This document shows positions 15,865 to 27,194 of a stretch of 64,000 nucleotides of DNA, in pieces. The notes beneath the pieces are model-generated. The model did not search any database, was not told the DNA's origin, and saw only the letters and a list, made by a program, of their open reading frames with translations. Source of the DNA: Rhineura floridana (taxonomy: Eukaryota; Chordata; Lepidosauria; Squamata; Rhineuridae); contig NC_084482.1 of NCBI RefSeq assembly GCF_030035675.1, forward strand, positions 225,723,943 to 225,787,942. Reading direction: 5' to 3'. Position 1 is the first letter of the stretch. The number at the start of each line of letters is the position of its first letter. The position numbers were made by a program, and so were the translations under genes.

Positions 15865-16695
15865 TTCAATGTGGTCAAGCGGCACAAAGACAACTGGGGA
15901 CTGAAGTGGGTGCCGAAGAACTGACTGGGTCCGTCTGGTGAGTGAGCTGAGATGGAGCAATTTGCTGGAGTGTTGGGAAGAAGCAGGTTGGGAGGAAAAC
16001 TAAGACAAGACTATAACTTTTTCATTTTTAAGAAGACTGACATGCAAAGTCCCAGACCTACACAGGACAAAACTCTGCTAAAAATGTAGATGGAGATAAG
16101 GAATATGAGAATAGAACGGAAGGAAATCGCTCACAAATACCAGCCCTAAAAGTGAAGTGTGAAGGAACGAGGCACAAGGAAGCTCTGCCAAAACATTAAA
16201 ACTCAACCCTAAAACAACAGTTGAAAAGGAACTCTCAGCCACCCCTGGCCCTACAACTAAGGAAAGGGGTGGGTGGGAAAGGGGGGGTGACTTACTGTTC
16301 TAATAATAAATACTGTATCCACTCAAACAAAAAAAGGAACAGGCATAAATATGGCATGAAAACAAAACAAAGGTGGTGGATGGTGAGTATATGACGTTGT
16401 TGGTAATCAAAATAGGAAGTGATTGGAGGGAGGGACGTTGCCTCCCCTCCTCCCCAACCCTTTGAGGCATCCTGCTCAGGAGAGATTGAACTTGCAAAGG
16501 AGCCCAAGTGAAAGACAAGTGTGATTTGCATCAACATCCCTAAAAGCACTGTGAGTGGAAAGCCATGTGTAAAACCCCCCTCTGATTGTGATGTGTGTCA
16601 ATCAAGAAGGAGCACTCCAGCCTCCCCTCCCTCCAATCTCCTTCAGCATTGAAAACATGGGCCTGTCTGTGGGAGGAGTCATAATCCCAAGATTC
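15865..16695. other. Intergenic sequence, nothing recognised
   Basis: I see no homologous block in the window, no splice-flanked coding segment and no repeat family I can name. A short G-tract lies at 16,266-16,287. Confidence 0.4.
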
Positions 16696-16699
16696 TCAG

Positions 16700-16797
16700 C
16701 TTTCCTTTTAATGAAAGTCATGACAGATGCTCTTGGAGGTCACTGATTCATAGGGTCGCCATAAGTCATAGTCGACTTGGAGGCACATAACAACAAA
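16700..16797 (+). mobile_element. RTE-BovB LINE 3' end
   Basis: It carries 'ggaggtcactgattcatagg', 'gtcgccataagtc' and a (ca)taacaacaa end, as at 18,318-18,380, where it directly follows BovB coding sequence. Confidence 0.65.
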
Positions 16798-16861
16798 TTT
16801 CTAGCATTTGTGGAACTTGAGATATGAGGCAAAACACAGAAGCATTATTTCCCTTTCTTGT

Positions 16862-17020
16862 GTAAGGAATTAATCCATCTTTTGTTTGGCCTCCCTCTTT
16901 TTCTACTCCCTTCTGTTTTTCCCAGCATTATTGTCTTTTCTAGTGAATCGGGTCTTCTCATGATGTGCCCAAAGTATGATAACCTCAGTTTAGCTTCTAG
17001 TGATAGTTCCGGTTTAAGAC
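16862..17020 (-). mobile_element. RTE-BovB C-terminal coding fragment, antisense
   Basis: On the minus strand it translates to a run of the BovB C-terminus (FGHIMRR, DSLEKT, MLGKTEGSRKRGRPN), parallel to the sense fragment at 18,063-18,390. It is broken and short. Confidence 0.65.
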
Positions 17021-17040
17021 ATCAATTCTGAAATTCAACA

Positions 17041-17713
17041 TCATCTGAGCTCTGCGAGTGCCGCATACTCCCGAATGAAGCATAGAGTGTTCGAGCATCG
17101 AGATATCTGCAGGGAGGCCAAAACACTTATTTACAAAGCCATTGTACTACCAACCTTACTGCACACCTGTGAAACATGGACCAATTATAAATGCCAAAAC
17201 GCCAATTTCAACTTCTGGAAAGATTCCACCAATGCTGCCTCTGGAAAATTCTGCAAATTACTTGGAAAGATATACGGACTAATGTTAGTGTTTTGGAAGA
17301 AGGAAAGACCACCAGTGTGGAAATAATGATCCTTCAACGTCGCTGAACTGGCCATATTGTTTAAATGCCTGATCACCATCTTCCAAAGCAGCTGCTACTC
17401 CCAACTTAAGGATGGAAAATGAAATATTGGTGGACAGCAAAAGAGGTTTAAAGATGTTCTTAAAGTTAATCTAAAAAAATGTAACATGACGATTGAGAAT
17501 AGGGAAGCTTTGACCCATGAGCGTCCCAGTTGGAGGTTGGCTATTACCAAAGATGCTATAGACTTTGAAGAAGCACAAGCACAGAGCGAAAGGGGCAAAC
17601 GATCTAAGCAGAAGGCGTGTCAAGCAAATCCTCATCGCGCCTATCTTCCATCTGGAAGGAGGCTGTGTGGATCTAGAATTGGCCTCCACAGCCACTTATG
17701 GACCCACTGTTAA
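17041..17713 (+). mobile_element. Non-LTR retrotransposon C-terminal fragment
   Basis: The sequence translates in shifting frames to the C-terminal part of an endonuclease-reverse transcriptase. It has a 'LIYKAIVLPTLLHTCETW' stretch, an 'RPSWR' motif in the 17,486-17,713 frame, and a terminal zinc-knuckle-like CRIG/SRIGLHSHLWTHC motif. Several stops and shifts are present. The clade is uncertain (RTE- or I-like). Confidence 0.6.
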
Positions 17714-18110
17714 AGATGTTATCTTGGAAGAAAATCTTACTCGGCCACAGTGATTGCCAAAATCAATTTGTTCTAACACCCAATTATTTGTCTTTTTGGC
17801 AGTCCATGGTATCTGCAAAGCTCTCCTCCAGCACCACATTTCAAATAAGCTGATTTTTCTCTTATGCATTTTTTTCACTGTCCAACTTTCACATCCATAC
17901 ATAGTGATTGGGAAAACCATGGTCTGAATGATCCTGACTGTAGTGTTCAGTGATACATCTTTGCATTTGAGGACCTTTTCTAGTTCTCTCATAGCTGCCC
18001 TCCCCAGTTCTAGCCTTCTTCTGACTTCCCGACAATTCATTTTGGCAATCACTTGTTGACAAGTAAGATTTTCTTCCAAGATGTCTTTAATGGTGGGTCC
18101 GTTAAAGCAG
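17700..18110 (-). mobile_element. RTE-BovB fragment, antisense
   Basis: The minus-strand frame 18,079-17,696 carries LELGRAAMRELEKVLKC, VFPITMYGCESWTVKK and MWCWRRALQIPWTAKK, the BovB C-terminal domain. Its two ends (17,700-17,760 and 18,045-18,110) are inverted copies of each other. The sense continuation of the same protein begins at about 18,063. Confidence 0.75.
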
Positions 18111-18390
18111 AACTGTCACTACAAGCTAAAATGATGAAACTGAAGTTATATTTTGGACACATCATGAGAAGATATGATTCACTAGAAAAGACTTTAATGC
18201 TGGGGAAAACAGAAGGGAGTAGAAAAAGAGGAAGGCCAAACGAGATGGATTGATTCCATACAGGAAGCCACAGACCTGAACATACAAGATCTGAACAGGG
18301 TGGTTCACGACAGATGCTATTGGAGGTCACCGATTCATAGTGTCGCCGTAAGTCGAGATGGACTTGAAAGTGTATAACAACAAAAACAGG
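18063..18390 (+). mobile_element. RTE-BovB 3' end, sense
   Basis: The + frame encodes LQAKMMKLKLYFGHIMRR, SLEKTLMLGKTEGSRKRGRP, then the usual end of the protein. It is followed by 'gtcaccgattcatagtgtcg' and 'taacaacaa'. Placed head to head with the antisense fragment, it looks like a 5' inversion by twin priming. Confidence 0.75.
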
Positions 18391-18440
18391 ATAGACCCCT
18401 AGTTTCCTTAAGAAGGTCTGACCACATTCCATACTTTTTA

Positions 18441-18535
18441 TCATTGCTTGCTTGTATGCTTTCTTTTATGAGAAATAAGGTTCTCATGGTAATGGGAACT
18501 CTTTCCACACTCCATACATTTATATGAGTTTACTA
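18441..18535 (-). pseudogene. Isolated C2H2 finger fragment, antisense
   Basis: The minus-strand translation contains [10 protein letters not shown] and NLISHKRKH, one C2H2 finger with CxxC and HxxxH (H-K-R-K-H). It has no linker partner on either side, so it is a relic. Its strand is opposite to the nearby unit B fingers. Confidence 0.65.
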
Positions 18536-18554
18536 GAGAGAGGTGGGGAGCCAA

Positions 18555-18650
18555 TCTTAACCTGTGAGGCCATTTTATAGTATAGACAATACTGAGCCAG
18601 GTGGACTGATGGATCTGACTCAGTCGAAGGCAGCTTCCCGTGTTCATAAA
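18555..18650 (+). mobile_element. SINE 3' end with CR1-like tail
   Basis: It contains 'agacaatactgagccagg', 'gatggatctgactcagt' and 'gcagcttcccgtgttcat'. This is the 3' half of the SINE at 15,297-15,481, in the opposite orientation. Confidence 0.6.
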
Positions 18651-18779
18651 CACACTAACTCAGGCCTAACTCAGGTCAAGAAGCCTGAACCAGAGTGTTT
18701 GAAACAGAACTCTAATACTTTAAAAAGATCAAGAGAGAGCTCTGTAGCCATCATTATATGTTGGCCTAGGCCAATTTAA

Positions 18780-19300
18780 GCCGATTGTCTTAAGTCTGTA
18801 TGTATTATATTTACTACATGCTACATATATGTATATGCTGCAGCATGTTTCCACAAAATTGGTAAATGTAAAACTGCAACACAGGGCAGACTCAACCAGC
18901 CCTCCTGCTAAAAGGGAGTCTTTGCCAACTAGGGAAGAGGTTGGTGACCAGATACGGCCGGGTTAAAGTCGGAAGCCGATTGGAAAAGATCTCAAGGGCC
19001 ATACATTTAAAGCACATCCACTGCACATTTAAAGCATGTGATTTCCCCAAAGAATTGGGGTCATTTTATAAGCTTCTCTGGTGAAGTGCAGCTCAATTAT
19101 CAGGGGGATGTTTTAAGGAAGCTCCGAGTCAATTTCTCCTCTGCTGCAACCAATCCACCGGCAGGGGCGTTTGTTTTCCTTCAGGGTCGGCCTTGAGAGG
19201 TTAGGGTTAGGAAGCAGAAAAAGAGGAGCCCGGGCAACAGCCTCGTAGTACTCTGAGGAAGGACGGCGCTCCTCTGTCCCTGAGCCCGCGGAGACGACCA
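18780..19300 (+). repeat. ZNF-associated module leading into the CpG island
   Basis: It aligns with 39,110-39,590 over its full length, sharing 'gcagcatgtttccacaaaat', 'agatacggccgggt' and 'acagcctcgtagta'. Here it runs straight into a CpG island, whereas at 39,590 the match ends abruptly. Position suggests a promoter-proximal sequence of the ZNF family (inference). Confidence 0.6.
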
Positions 19301-20650
19301 GGGGACTCCTCCCCCGGCTCCGACACGTGCAGGAAGCAGTCCGGTGATGCTGAAGGTGTGCTCTCCGCCGTAGCTCTATGGTTCTCTGCCTTCGAAACGG
19401 AACCCGAAGTGTCGCTGGAACAGGTTCCGAAGGGCCATCAGCGCAGCTTAAAGAAAGGGAGGTAGGGAGAGGAAGAGGAGGGGGATTTCTGGAGGGACGG
19501 GAGATATTCCGAGGGGCGGAGTTCTGGCAGTTGAGACCCTCCAGGAAGGGGAAACCCGCGTGGTCGGACCCCCGGGCAAAGGGGAGGCTGGTTCCTGGAG
19601 AGGACAAAGAGGTAAAGGGGGGTAATCTGCCTCTTTTTTGGGGGGGGGAAGAAGTGCCCCCTCCCAAACGCCCCTCGAGGAATCCAGGTTTGCATTGCAC
19701 AGCCCTGTTTAAATCTTCTTGCTCTGTAGAGATCCACCCGCCCCCGGCCCATGGGATGGGTGGCCAGCAGGCCAGCTTGGGTGGCGGTGGTGGTGGGGAG
19801 GACACAGCCTTGCTTGGCTGGGGCGGGAGGAAAAAGAGCTCCCCCCCCCAGGAAGGAAAGTATCCCTCACCAGGAATCCACGAGCTGCTCTCCAAGCCTC
19901 CCCCCCCCGAATGTGCAGGCTTTTGATTGGAAGCTCTGCCGCTCTCCCCCCTCTGAGCTCTGTCTAGTGGAGGGGGCAAGAAGCCTCCTTTGGTTGTGGG
20001 GAGGGGGCGTAATTGGCTGCAAGGCTGCCGGCAGAGGCTGGAGGGAATGGACCGCGAAGGTCCCCTTCTACCGAGCGGCTTCCCGCTGACCTCGGGCTAT
20101 TCATCCATCCCGTTCCAGGTGCCTCTCCACCGTGCGGTCCCCGGGGTGGGCTGCCTCCGTCCAGGGCGGGGAGGAGAAAGGCAGCGCTGGGCGTGGGGAG
20201 GCGCCTCGATGCTGGGCTACTTCTGGCCAAGGAGTCCCGACGTGCGTGTGGGGCGAGGGGCGCCCTCCTCCCGGCTGTCGGCCAGGCCGACTCTCCAGCG
20301 CGAGGGAGGGAAGTGGGACTGGCCCCACCGGGGAGCAGGCTCAGCCCCGGCCCCTGTAGGGAGGGGTCCTGGGGACACCCCGAGGTCCTCGACCCAAAGC
20401 GCGCCGGAAGGGTCCCTTTAGCTTAGTCTCTGAGGCTGCGGGATGCCGCAGCTGCGCCCCCCGAAGGCGCGGCGCCACCTTGTGGGCGTCACAGGACGCT
20501 CCTCCGGCTCTGTCTTGAGTCCCAAATCAAGAATCGGAGCGCTGTTGACCTTGGAGAAGGCAGCTCTTCTCTCTGGGCCCTTTTCAGACATCCGATCTGA
20601 GTCCCCCAGTCAGGCCACAAGGAGGAGAAATGCAGTGGGCTGTAAGTAAG
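19240..20650 (+). promoter_or_regulatory. CpG island, likely promoter of the unit B KRAB-ZNF gene
   Basis: About 1.4 kb of GC-rich sequence with many CpG dinucleotides stands out sharply from the AT-rich surroundings. It ends about 150 bp upstream of a KRAB exon on the + strand. This matches the usual KRAB-ZNF arrangement of a CpG-island promoter and 5' UTR exon, then the KRAB exon, then the finger exon. Long frames on both strands (for example 19,113-19,979) are explained by base composition. The transcription start cannot be placed. Confidence 0.7.
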
Positions 20651-20801
20651 GAGGCTGCAATTGGTGACATTTAGGGGGTCCTTGTAGCAGAGTTTTTCTA
20701 CTGCTCCTGCTGAGATTTTGGTACAAGTTAGGATTTTTTGCTAAGTCAGCCACAGAGTTACCGTTTCCTCACCAAACCTTACCTCTTCCTTCCCCCTCCA
20801 G

Positions 20802-20925
20802 GCTTGGTGTCCTTTGAGGAGGTGACTGCCTGTCTGTCCAAGGAGGAGCGGACTGTGCTGGATCCAGGCCAAAGGGCTCTGTAGAAAGATGCCTTGCTGT
20901 GGATCTGGGAATGTGACTTCTCTGG
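20802..20925 (+). pseudogene. KRAB A-box exon with in-frame stop
   Basis: The acceptor 'tccccctccag' ends at 20,801 and a donor (gtaggg) follows 20,925, giving a 124-bp exon close to the usual KRAB-A exon size. The frame reads LVSFEEVTACLSKEERTVL, DPGQRAL, then TAG at 20,882-20,884 where KRAB has Tyr, then KDALLWIWECDFSG. In the family this domain recruits TRIM28/KAP1 for heterochromatin silencing. The stop and the weak match in the second half point to a dead exon. It lies between the CpG island and the unit B finger exon, all on the same strand. Confidence 0.75.
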
Positions 20926-21950
20926 GTAGGGATCCTTCTGTCTGTCCCATCTTTAGTATGGCTGAAAGGTTATTGGTAAGGCTGTGGCCAGTAAGTCTGC
21001 CCTGGCCATTCTGAGCCTTCCTGTGTCACCGTCTTCTGGCCTGGCAAGGGCTGAAGGTACAAGAGCAGTTTCTCTCTATGCTGGATCTTCTTGTCCCGTT
21101 GCTGTGAGGGGAGGACTTCTGCCTTCTCCACTATACCAGTGTGGGCAAGACTTAATCTGATAGTGCTATGGCCACTGTTTCCAATTGGTTTGACACCACT
21201 TCTTTCTGTCATCTGGTTCTGGGAGCCACTTAGTCTTATGTCTGTCATGATCACTGGGTCCCAAAATCCTTGAAACCCCAAAACCAGCTCTGCAACGTAG
21301 AACACTGCTGAACACCACAGCTCTTTTTCAGGCACCCTGCAGGCACCAACTTCACCAGGGCTGGTAAATAATCAAAGCCAGCCCTATCAGGTAGGCCATG
21401 TTGCTACCATCCCTTCTGTCCACCCGTTTGGGCCAGGGGACTCTCAAACCTTACGTTGAACAGACATGCTTAGGATTCCAAAGAGGCAAGTGCTAAAGAC
21501 CAGACTCTTTGCTTCTTGGAGCCCAAGCAAAACAGCTAAATGGTAGCACATATCCCAAAGGCCAAGGTACTGGTTTTGCAACCCAAGGCTTAGGAAAGAA
21601 CATACACCAGTCAATATGAGGTGGCTTTATTAAAAATATAAGTGCATATAAAAGAGCAACATGAAAATCCTGAACCCAGAACACCCACAAGGCAGAGGTA
21701 GAAGTCTCCAATAAAGATCAAAGGGCGGTTGCAAATTGAAGCACATGATGAAATACTGACTATTCCTAACACTAAGACACTTTGACAAAGCTTAGGATGG
21801 TTCTGACTCTTGTAAGAAAAGGCCTGGCAGCAACAGCGGAGGGGGTCTAATAGCCAATCAGGAGATCTCTGGAAGGTGGACTATTCCAGGGCCTCTTCCT
21901 GCCTTCTCATAGGTGCGCTCGCACAGCTGGGGACTCTTAGGTCACATTCG
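20926..21950. other. Intron/intergenic sequence of unit B
   Basis: Presumed first intron downstream of the KRAB exon. I see no second KRAB (B-box) exon and no repeat that I can name with confidence. Short minus-strand frames at 20,970-21,335 and 21,493-21,711 show no recognisable domain. Confidence 0.4.
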
Positions 21951-21954
21951 CACC

Positions 21955-22272
21955 AGACATTTATTCCACTATCATTCCACTTTAAATACTCATGGCTTCC
22001 CCCAAAGAATCCTGGGAAATGTAGCTTGTGAAGAGGGCTAAGAGTTGTCAGGAGGCTCCTCTTTTCCTCAGAGAGCTATAATTCCCCGAGTGTTTTAACA
22101 ATCAATCCCTCTTCCAAGGGGACTCTCAGAATTGTAGCTCTGTGAGGGGATTGGGCATCTCCTGACAAGTCTCTGCACCCTTCTCAAACTACATTTCCCA
22201 GGATTCTTTGGAGGAAGATGATGGTTTAAAGTGGAATAATAGTGGAATAAATGTACAGTGTGAATGCAGCCT
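21955..22272. mobile_element. Palindromic hAT-like MITE
   Basis: Nearly full palindrome. The left end 'gacatttattccactatcat' pairs with 'aatagtggaataaatgta' at the right. The inner arms 'caaagaatcctgggaaatgt' and 'acatttcccaggattctttg' are exact reverse complements. No ORF. The terminal target duplication is not clear. Confidence 0.75.
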
Positions 22273-22312
22273 GAGTATGTGTGGATGTCTTAATCCCGAG
22301 CTCATGACTCCT

Positions 22313-22600
22313 CTAATGAGGAAAAACTGCTTCTGAGCAGAAGGATATTACCCATATGGCTGCATTCCAGGAGCAAGATGTTACCCAGAATTCTTCATGG
22401 CAGAGCCATGTTTTTAGGCCAGAGGAATAGGCTTTCTTGACAAAGTCCACGGTGGCCACCCCTCTGGTCAGTTGAATGGCCACCTGTTCTAGGGCACAGT
22501 TATTTAGGATTTGTAGAAATTTCTCCTCTTGGTTGTGACAGGAACGCACATGTTGCCAATCTGTGTAAGGGCAGTTGAAGTCACCCATTGCTACATTTTC
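22313..22600 (-). mobile_element. CR1-type LINE endonuclease fragment
   Basis: On the minus strand the frame starts at MGDFNCPYTDWQH, the GDFN motif of AP endonucleases, and continues QEEKFLQILNN and ATVDFVKKAY. Truncated at both ends. Confidence 0.65.
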
Positions 22601-22898
22601 TCTTTTGGGTACTCCCTTGATTTAATTTTCTTCTCAAGTTCACATTGACACATCCTCAGTGCTAAATTACAAGGCATTACAGATCTAAAGCATTGATGCA
22701 GAGTGGAGGTACCTTTCTGAATTCTTCATTACCTGAATCACAAGGCTATCTGGGCATAAGCAATGTGTGAGCCTCATGGATGAGAAGACTGACTAGGTGC
22801 TCAAAGGAAAGAATGTTTACATTCCTTTTTCCTTTGACAAGCATAAGAATGTGTTTATGATTCATTCCTAAGCTTAATTACTTAGTATCACAATTAAT

Positions 22899-23675
22899 TA
22901 TCAGAGAAAAGCAAAACCATTCTAAATTATAGCAGGATGGTACATTCCTCAGATATCTGGATATTTGGAAGAAATACAACTCACTAATAGGCAAAAACCC
23001 TTGAGGTTTAAGAACGTACCTATAGCCAACAGAAATTTCTGTTAAACTTTAAAAAGCAGGGAAATTGGGCAGCTATAGTGAATGCACCAGGGGAGCAGAG
23101 ACCTGACCTCCTGTCTGAGATATTGGACTGCCCTACAAATTTGTAAATATGCAAATACCGTTTGGGTTGGTCTGTCACAGTGCAGTCCACTTCCTGTGTA
23201 GCTTGGAAGAATTTGGTAACAGGTGGATACTGTGTGCTGTACTTGATGCCCTTTTGGACACAGCAAAATGGCCAGGTTGTAGCCCTAAATCACCAGTTTG
23301 GGCTGACTCAAATCACATATCCACACCTCCAGGAGACAAAGGTTATTTCCAGATGGTTTGGGATCTCATTACAGCTTCACAATTAACATACATTATAGAG
23401 TCAGAAGAGTGGCTATATATTGTAGCCAGCCTGGGTTTGTCACATTCTGCCATGTTGCATTGAAAATCCCCTCCATGCCATTCTGCTGCTTCCCATAAGC
23501 TCATTTCAAAACAAAACCTTACTAATCTTATAGTCCTGAACTCAGAAACACTTCCTTAACAACTCTTAAGTTTTCATGGCAATAGAGAAGACAGAGAGAA
23601 TCAAGAGTTCAAAGTGTGAAAACGGGGGGAATCCAGAGCCCTGTTAAGACTTTTTTCTGTCAGAATTCTCATTCC
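22899..23675 (+). repeat. ~0.7-kb direct repeat, left copy
   Basis: It aligns in the same orientation with 26,294-26,975. Both begin near 'atcagagaaaagcaaaacca', include one arm of the long inverted repeat ('tcactaataggcaaaaaccc'), and end near 'gacttttttctg'. The copies differ by scattered SNPs and indels. They flank the unit B finger exon and its LINE. Confidence 0.75.
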
Positions 23676-23854
23676 CATTCCTACGGTTCCCTCCCACCAC
23701 CCCTTCTCCCCTCCCTCCCCCTTCTCCCCATGCTCAGTTTCACCTATCCTAAGCATGATTATACAGGAGTAAATCCCATTGAACTCAATAAGCATGCAAA
23801 TGATCAAACCTGTCCTCCTCCCCCTCCTGCTTGCTCCCATCCCCCTCCTCCTGT

Positions 23855-24365
23855 ACTGAATGTGGAAGGAGCGTCAGTATGAGAAATAAGCTTCCTTTAC
23901 ATCAAAAAATCCACAGGAGAGAAACTATATAAATGCATAGAGTGTGGGAAAAGCTTCACTGGTAGAAGTGTTCTAAGTGTACATCAAAGAATCCACACAG
24001 GAGAAGAACCCTATAAATGTGCAGAGTGTGGAATAAGTTTCAGTCAGAGACCACACCTTACTTCGCATCGCAGAACCCACACAACGAAGAAGCCATGTAA
24101 GTGTCTGGAGTGTGGGAAGAGTTTCAGTTGTAGTCAAAGTCTAGCTTCCTATCAACGAACCCATATGGGAGAGAAGCCATTTAATTGTTTGGAACGTGGA
24201 AAGAGTTTCCGTCAGAGTAGTAACCTTTCTTTACATCACAGAATCCACACAGGAGAGAAACCATATAAATGCACAGAGTGTGGAAAACGTTTCAGTCATA
24301 GTGAAAGATTTACTGTACATCAAAGAATCCACACAGGGAAGAAGAATGTATGGAGTGTGGAAAAA
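23855..24365 (+). pseudogene. C2H2 zinc-finger exon fragment, unit B
   Basis: It starts directly against the pyrimidine-rich repeat at 'tactgaatgtgg', so the exon acceptor and linker are missing. The first partial finger (MRNKLPLHQ) is followed by a 2-bp loss, then about five fingers: [32 protein letters not shown] (second Cys of the pair changed to Arg), CTECGKRF. It ends inside a further finger start at 24,365 where a LINE enters. Same order as unit C/D fingers. With the KRAB exon at 20,802 it probably formed one gene, now dead. Confidence 0.75.
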
Positions 24366-26293
24366 TTTTCGCCTGATAAGCCTTATTGATGTTGCTGCTA
24401 AGTTGTATGCTAAATATTTGTTGGGGAAATTGCACTCTTGGGCTAATGAGAACATGATTATCACGGAAGAACAGGCAGGATTTATTAAGGGAAAGTCAAC
24501 CATGGACCATTGCTTGACATTGCTCCACTTCATCCAGAAATATTCCTGTGATAAGAGAAGAGGATTAGTTGTTACTTTCATCGACTTTACATCTGCCTTT
24601 GACCTCATTGACAGAGAGAGGCTTTGGCAAAAACCTGCCTCCACAAACATCGATCGACGACTCCTTTGCCTGTTACAAATACTTCATGCCAACACGTTTC
24701 TTAGGGTTAGGTTAGGTGCAAATGGTCTGCTTTCCGATGCGGTTCCAACAAAGAGAGGAGTACGCCAGGGTGGCCTCCTGGCCCCGTTCCTAATATTGTC
24801 AATGAACTTACTGGCCCTGCCTTTTTCCCACCTTCGATTTTAGATTCAAAGGTCTCGGTGCTGCTTTATGCTGACGATTTAGCTCTGATTTCCATCATGC
24901 AGATAGGCATGAGGAGGCTATTAAGAAGCCTGGGCGCCTTCTGTATGAAGGAACACTTACAAATAAACTACTCCAAGACGAAAGTGGTAGTCTTTGGCAG
25001 GAACATTAAGAGTCACATATGGAAATTAAATGAAAAACTTATACAACAACGCACCTTTAAGTATTTAGGTCTTACCTTTACTTCCACCCTCTCACGGAAA
25101 CCACAAGCTGAGTTTTCCAAATTGAGGGCCTCCCATTCCATTCATTTGCTACTGCACTTTTTTAAATTCAAGGGAGGCAGTTTGGTACCACCCGTACTGG
25201 AAGTGTTCCAAAGGAAAATAATACCTATGTTGCTTTATGGTGCAGAGATCTGGGGCTATACCAATATGAACACATTAGAGAAAGTTCAAAATGCTTTCCT
25301 TCGCACAGTATTGGCAACCCCAAAAGGCACGCCTGTCTGTCTCTTGAGGTTAGAGACAGATTTATATTCCTTAGAAGCTTCGGCTCATGCAGCTCTGGCC
25401 TTTTTTTGGCTAAGACTAGTCTCCATGGATGACTCTGGGTTACCAAAAAAATGCCTGCTTGAACAACTACAAAACCCCTTGCAAAATAATTGGCTAAACA
25501 GGACTAAGTCGACCCTGGCTTTCTATGGGATAAGTATAGAGTCCCCCCCTTCCCATGTTTCCACTCATGCTAAATTGTTATTGAAGGATAGAATATTTCT
25601 CTCCTCTAAAAGATGGGATCTTCATGCTTCTACGCAGTCGTCTTTTTCTTATTGGTTCCCCATGTATAAATCTTCTTTTATTCTGGAACCATATTTTTTC
25701 TTCCTAGATGCGCCATGGCTGAGGAGAGCCTTTACTGCTTTACACTTCCAAACAATGCCCACAGCACTCCTCACAGGGAGATATGGTAACATCCCTATTT
25801 ACCTCCGCTGCTGTATATGTAACTCAGGCAAAGTGGAGGATATTGTCCACTATTTGTTGAACTGCCCTCTTTACAAAGATTTGAGGGCTAAGTTCTTTGC
25901 CCCTATCACCCATCTGATTGATAACAGGCCTACCTTGGAACAAGTCTGTGTCCTTTCAGCGGGCACGGATATTTTTATAACTAGATAAGTGGCAAACTTC
26001 GCTTTTGCAGCTGGGAAAATTAGAGCCAAGTTTCAAAAGAATGTAGGATCCTGAATAGTGGTTGTTAGTGTACAAATGTTTCATTTGGTCGGTCTCCACC
26101 TCTTCATACTTGTTTTAGTATCCTTGATTGTACAGGACTGTATGAATATTGGTTTTTAGTGTAAAATTTTAATCCTTTTAAACCCTAACCCTTTCATATT
26201 TACTATTAATATTTGTATTCTGTTTTGTTATTTGTATATCATTGTGGCGGCCTTTGGTCATGAGCAATGAAGTATTACCTACCTACCTACCAT
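24366..26293 (+). mobile_element. Ingi/Vingi-like LINE, 5'-truncated
   Basis: It starts inside the RT ([17 protein letters not shown]). It has the FIDFTSAFDLID catalytic region and RGVRQGGLLAPF; a frame change near 24,843 leads into 24,858-25,988 with LLYADDLALIS, FKYLGLTFTS, LLYGAEIWGY and a C-terminal cysteine/histidine pattern (CCICNSGKVEDIVHYLLNCPLY). The 3' end has 'gcggcctttggtcatgagc' and a (TACC)n tail at 26,272-26,290. Like the copy at 7,342, it inserted in a finger exon just after an ECGK codon run. Confidence 0.75.
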
Positions 26294-26975
26294 TCATTAT
26301 CAGAGAAAAGCAAAACCATTCTAATAGTAGGATGGTACATTCCTCAGATATCTGGATATTTGAAAGAAATACAGTTCACTAATAGGCAAAAACCCTTGAG
26401 GTTTAAGAACATACCTGTAGCAAACAGACATTTCTATCAAACATTAAAAAGCAGGGAAATTGGGCAGCTATAGTAAATGCACCAGGGGAGCAGAGACCTG
26501 ACCTCCTGTCTGAGATATTGGACTGCCCTACAAATTTGTAAATATGCAAATACAATTTGGGTTGGTCTGTCACAGTGCAGTCCACTTCCTGTGTAGCTTG
26601 GAAGAATTTGGTAACAGGTGGATACGGTGTGCTGTACTTGATGTCCTTTTGGACACAGCAAAATGGCCAGGTTGTAGCCCTAAATCACCACTTTGGGCCG
26701 GCTCAAATCACATATTCAACTGTACACTATAGCCAGCGGGGATTTTTCACATCCCGCAGTGTTAATATCCCCCGCATGCCATTCTGATGCTTCTCATAAC
26801 CTCCTTTCAAAACAAACCCTTACAAAACTTATAGTCCTGAACTCAGAAACACTTGCTTAACAACCTCTCTATTTTCATGGCGATACACAAAACAGTCAGA
26901 GAGAATCGAGAGTTCACAGTTTAAAAAGAGAGAAAAAACCTCAGAGCCCTTTTGGACTTTTTTCTGCCAGAGTTC
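26294..26975 (+). repeat. ~0.7-kb direct repeat, right copy
   Basis: Partner of 22,899-23,675. It begins immediately after the LINE tail, which suggests duplication of a flanking segment rather than two independent insertions. Confidence 0.75.
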
Positions 26976-27194
26976 CCATAATCTGTTGAAATTCATTAAA
27001 AATCAGCCATGTTCACAGGGTACCTGTAATTCTAATACTGACCTTGCCCCATACTCTGACCTCCATCTTCTGCAGTTTAAAAGTTAAAAAAATGCCTGGC
27101 TGATTTTTAATTAATTTAAGAAATGCTCAGTAAGGACCAACTGTCTGTGTTGTAAAAGCCTCACAGCTACACCTAACTTGATTTCACTTGAGAC

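Noticed and set aside
19113-19979. 288-aa minus-strand frame and overlapping + strand frames in GC-rich DNA
   Set aside because: The sequence is a CpG island; Pro/Gly/Arg-rich frames on both strands and in several phases are expected from base composition and show no domain.
20970-21335. 121-aa minus-strand frame near the KRAB exon
   Set aside because: No domain recognised, antisense to the presumed intron, and no conserved counterpart in the other units.
22899-26975. Direct repeats as LTRs of a retroelement
   Set aside because: They lack TG...CA ends and contain an arm of another repeat; the interior is zinc-finger exon plus a LINE, not retroviral.
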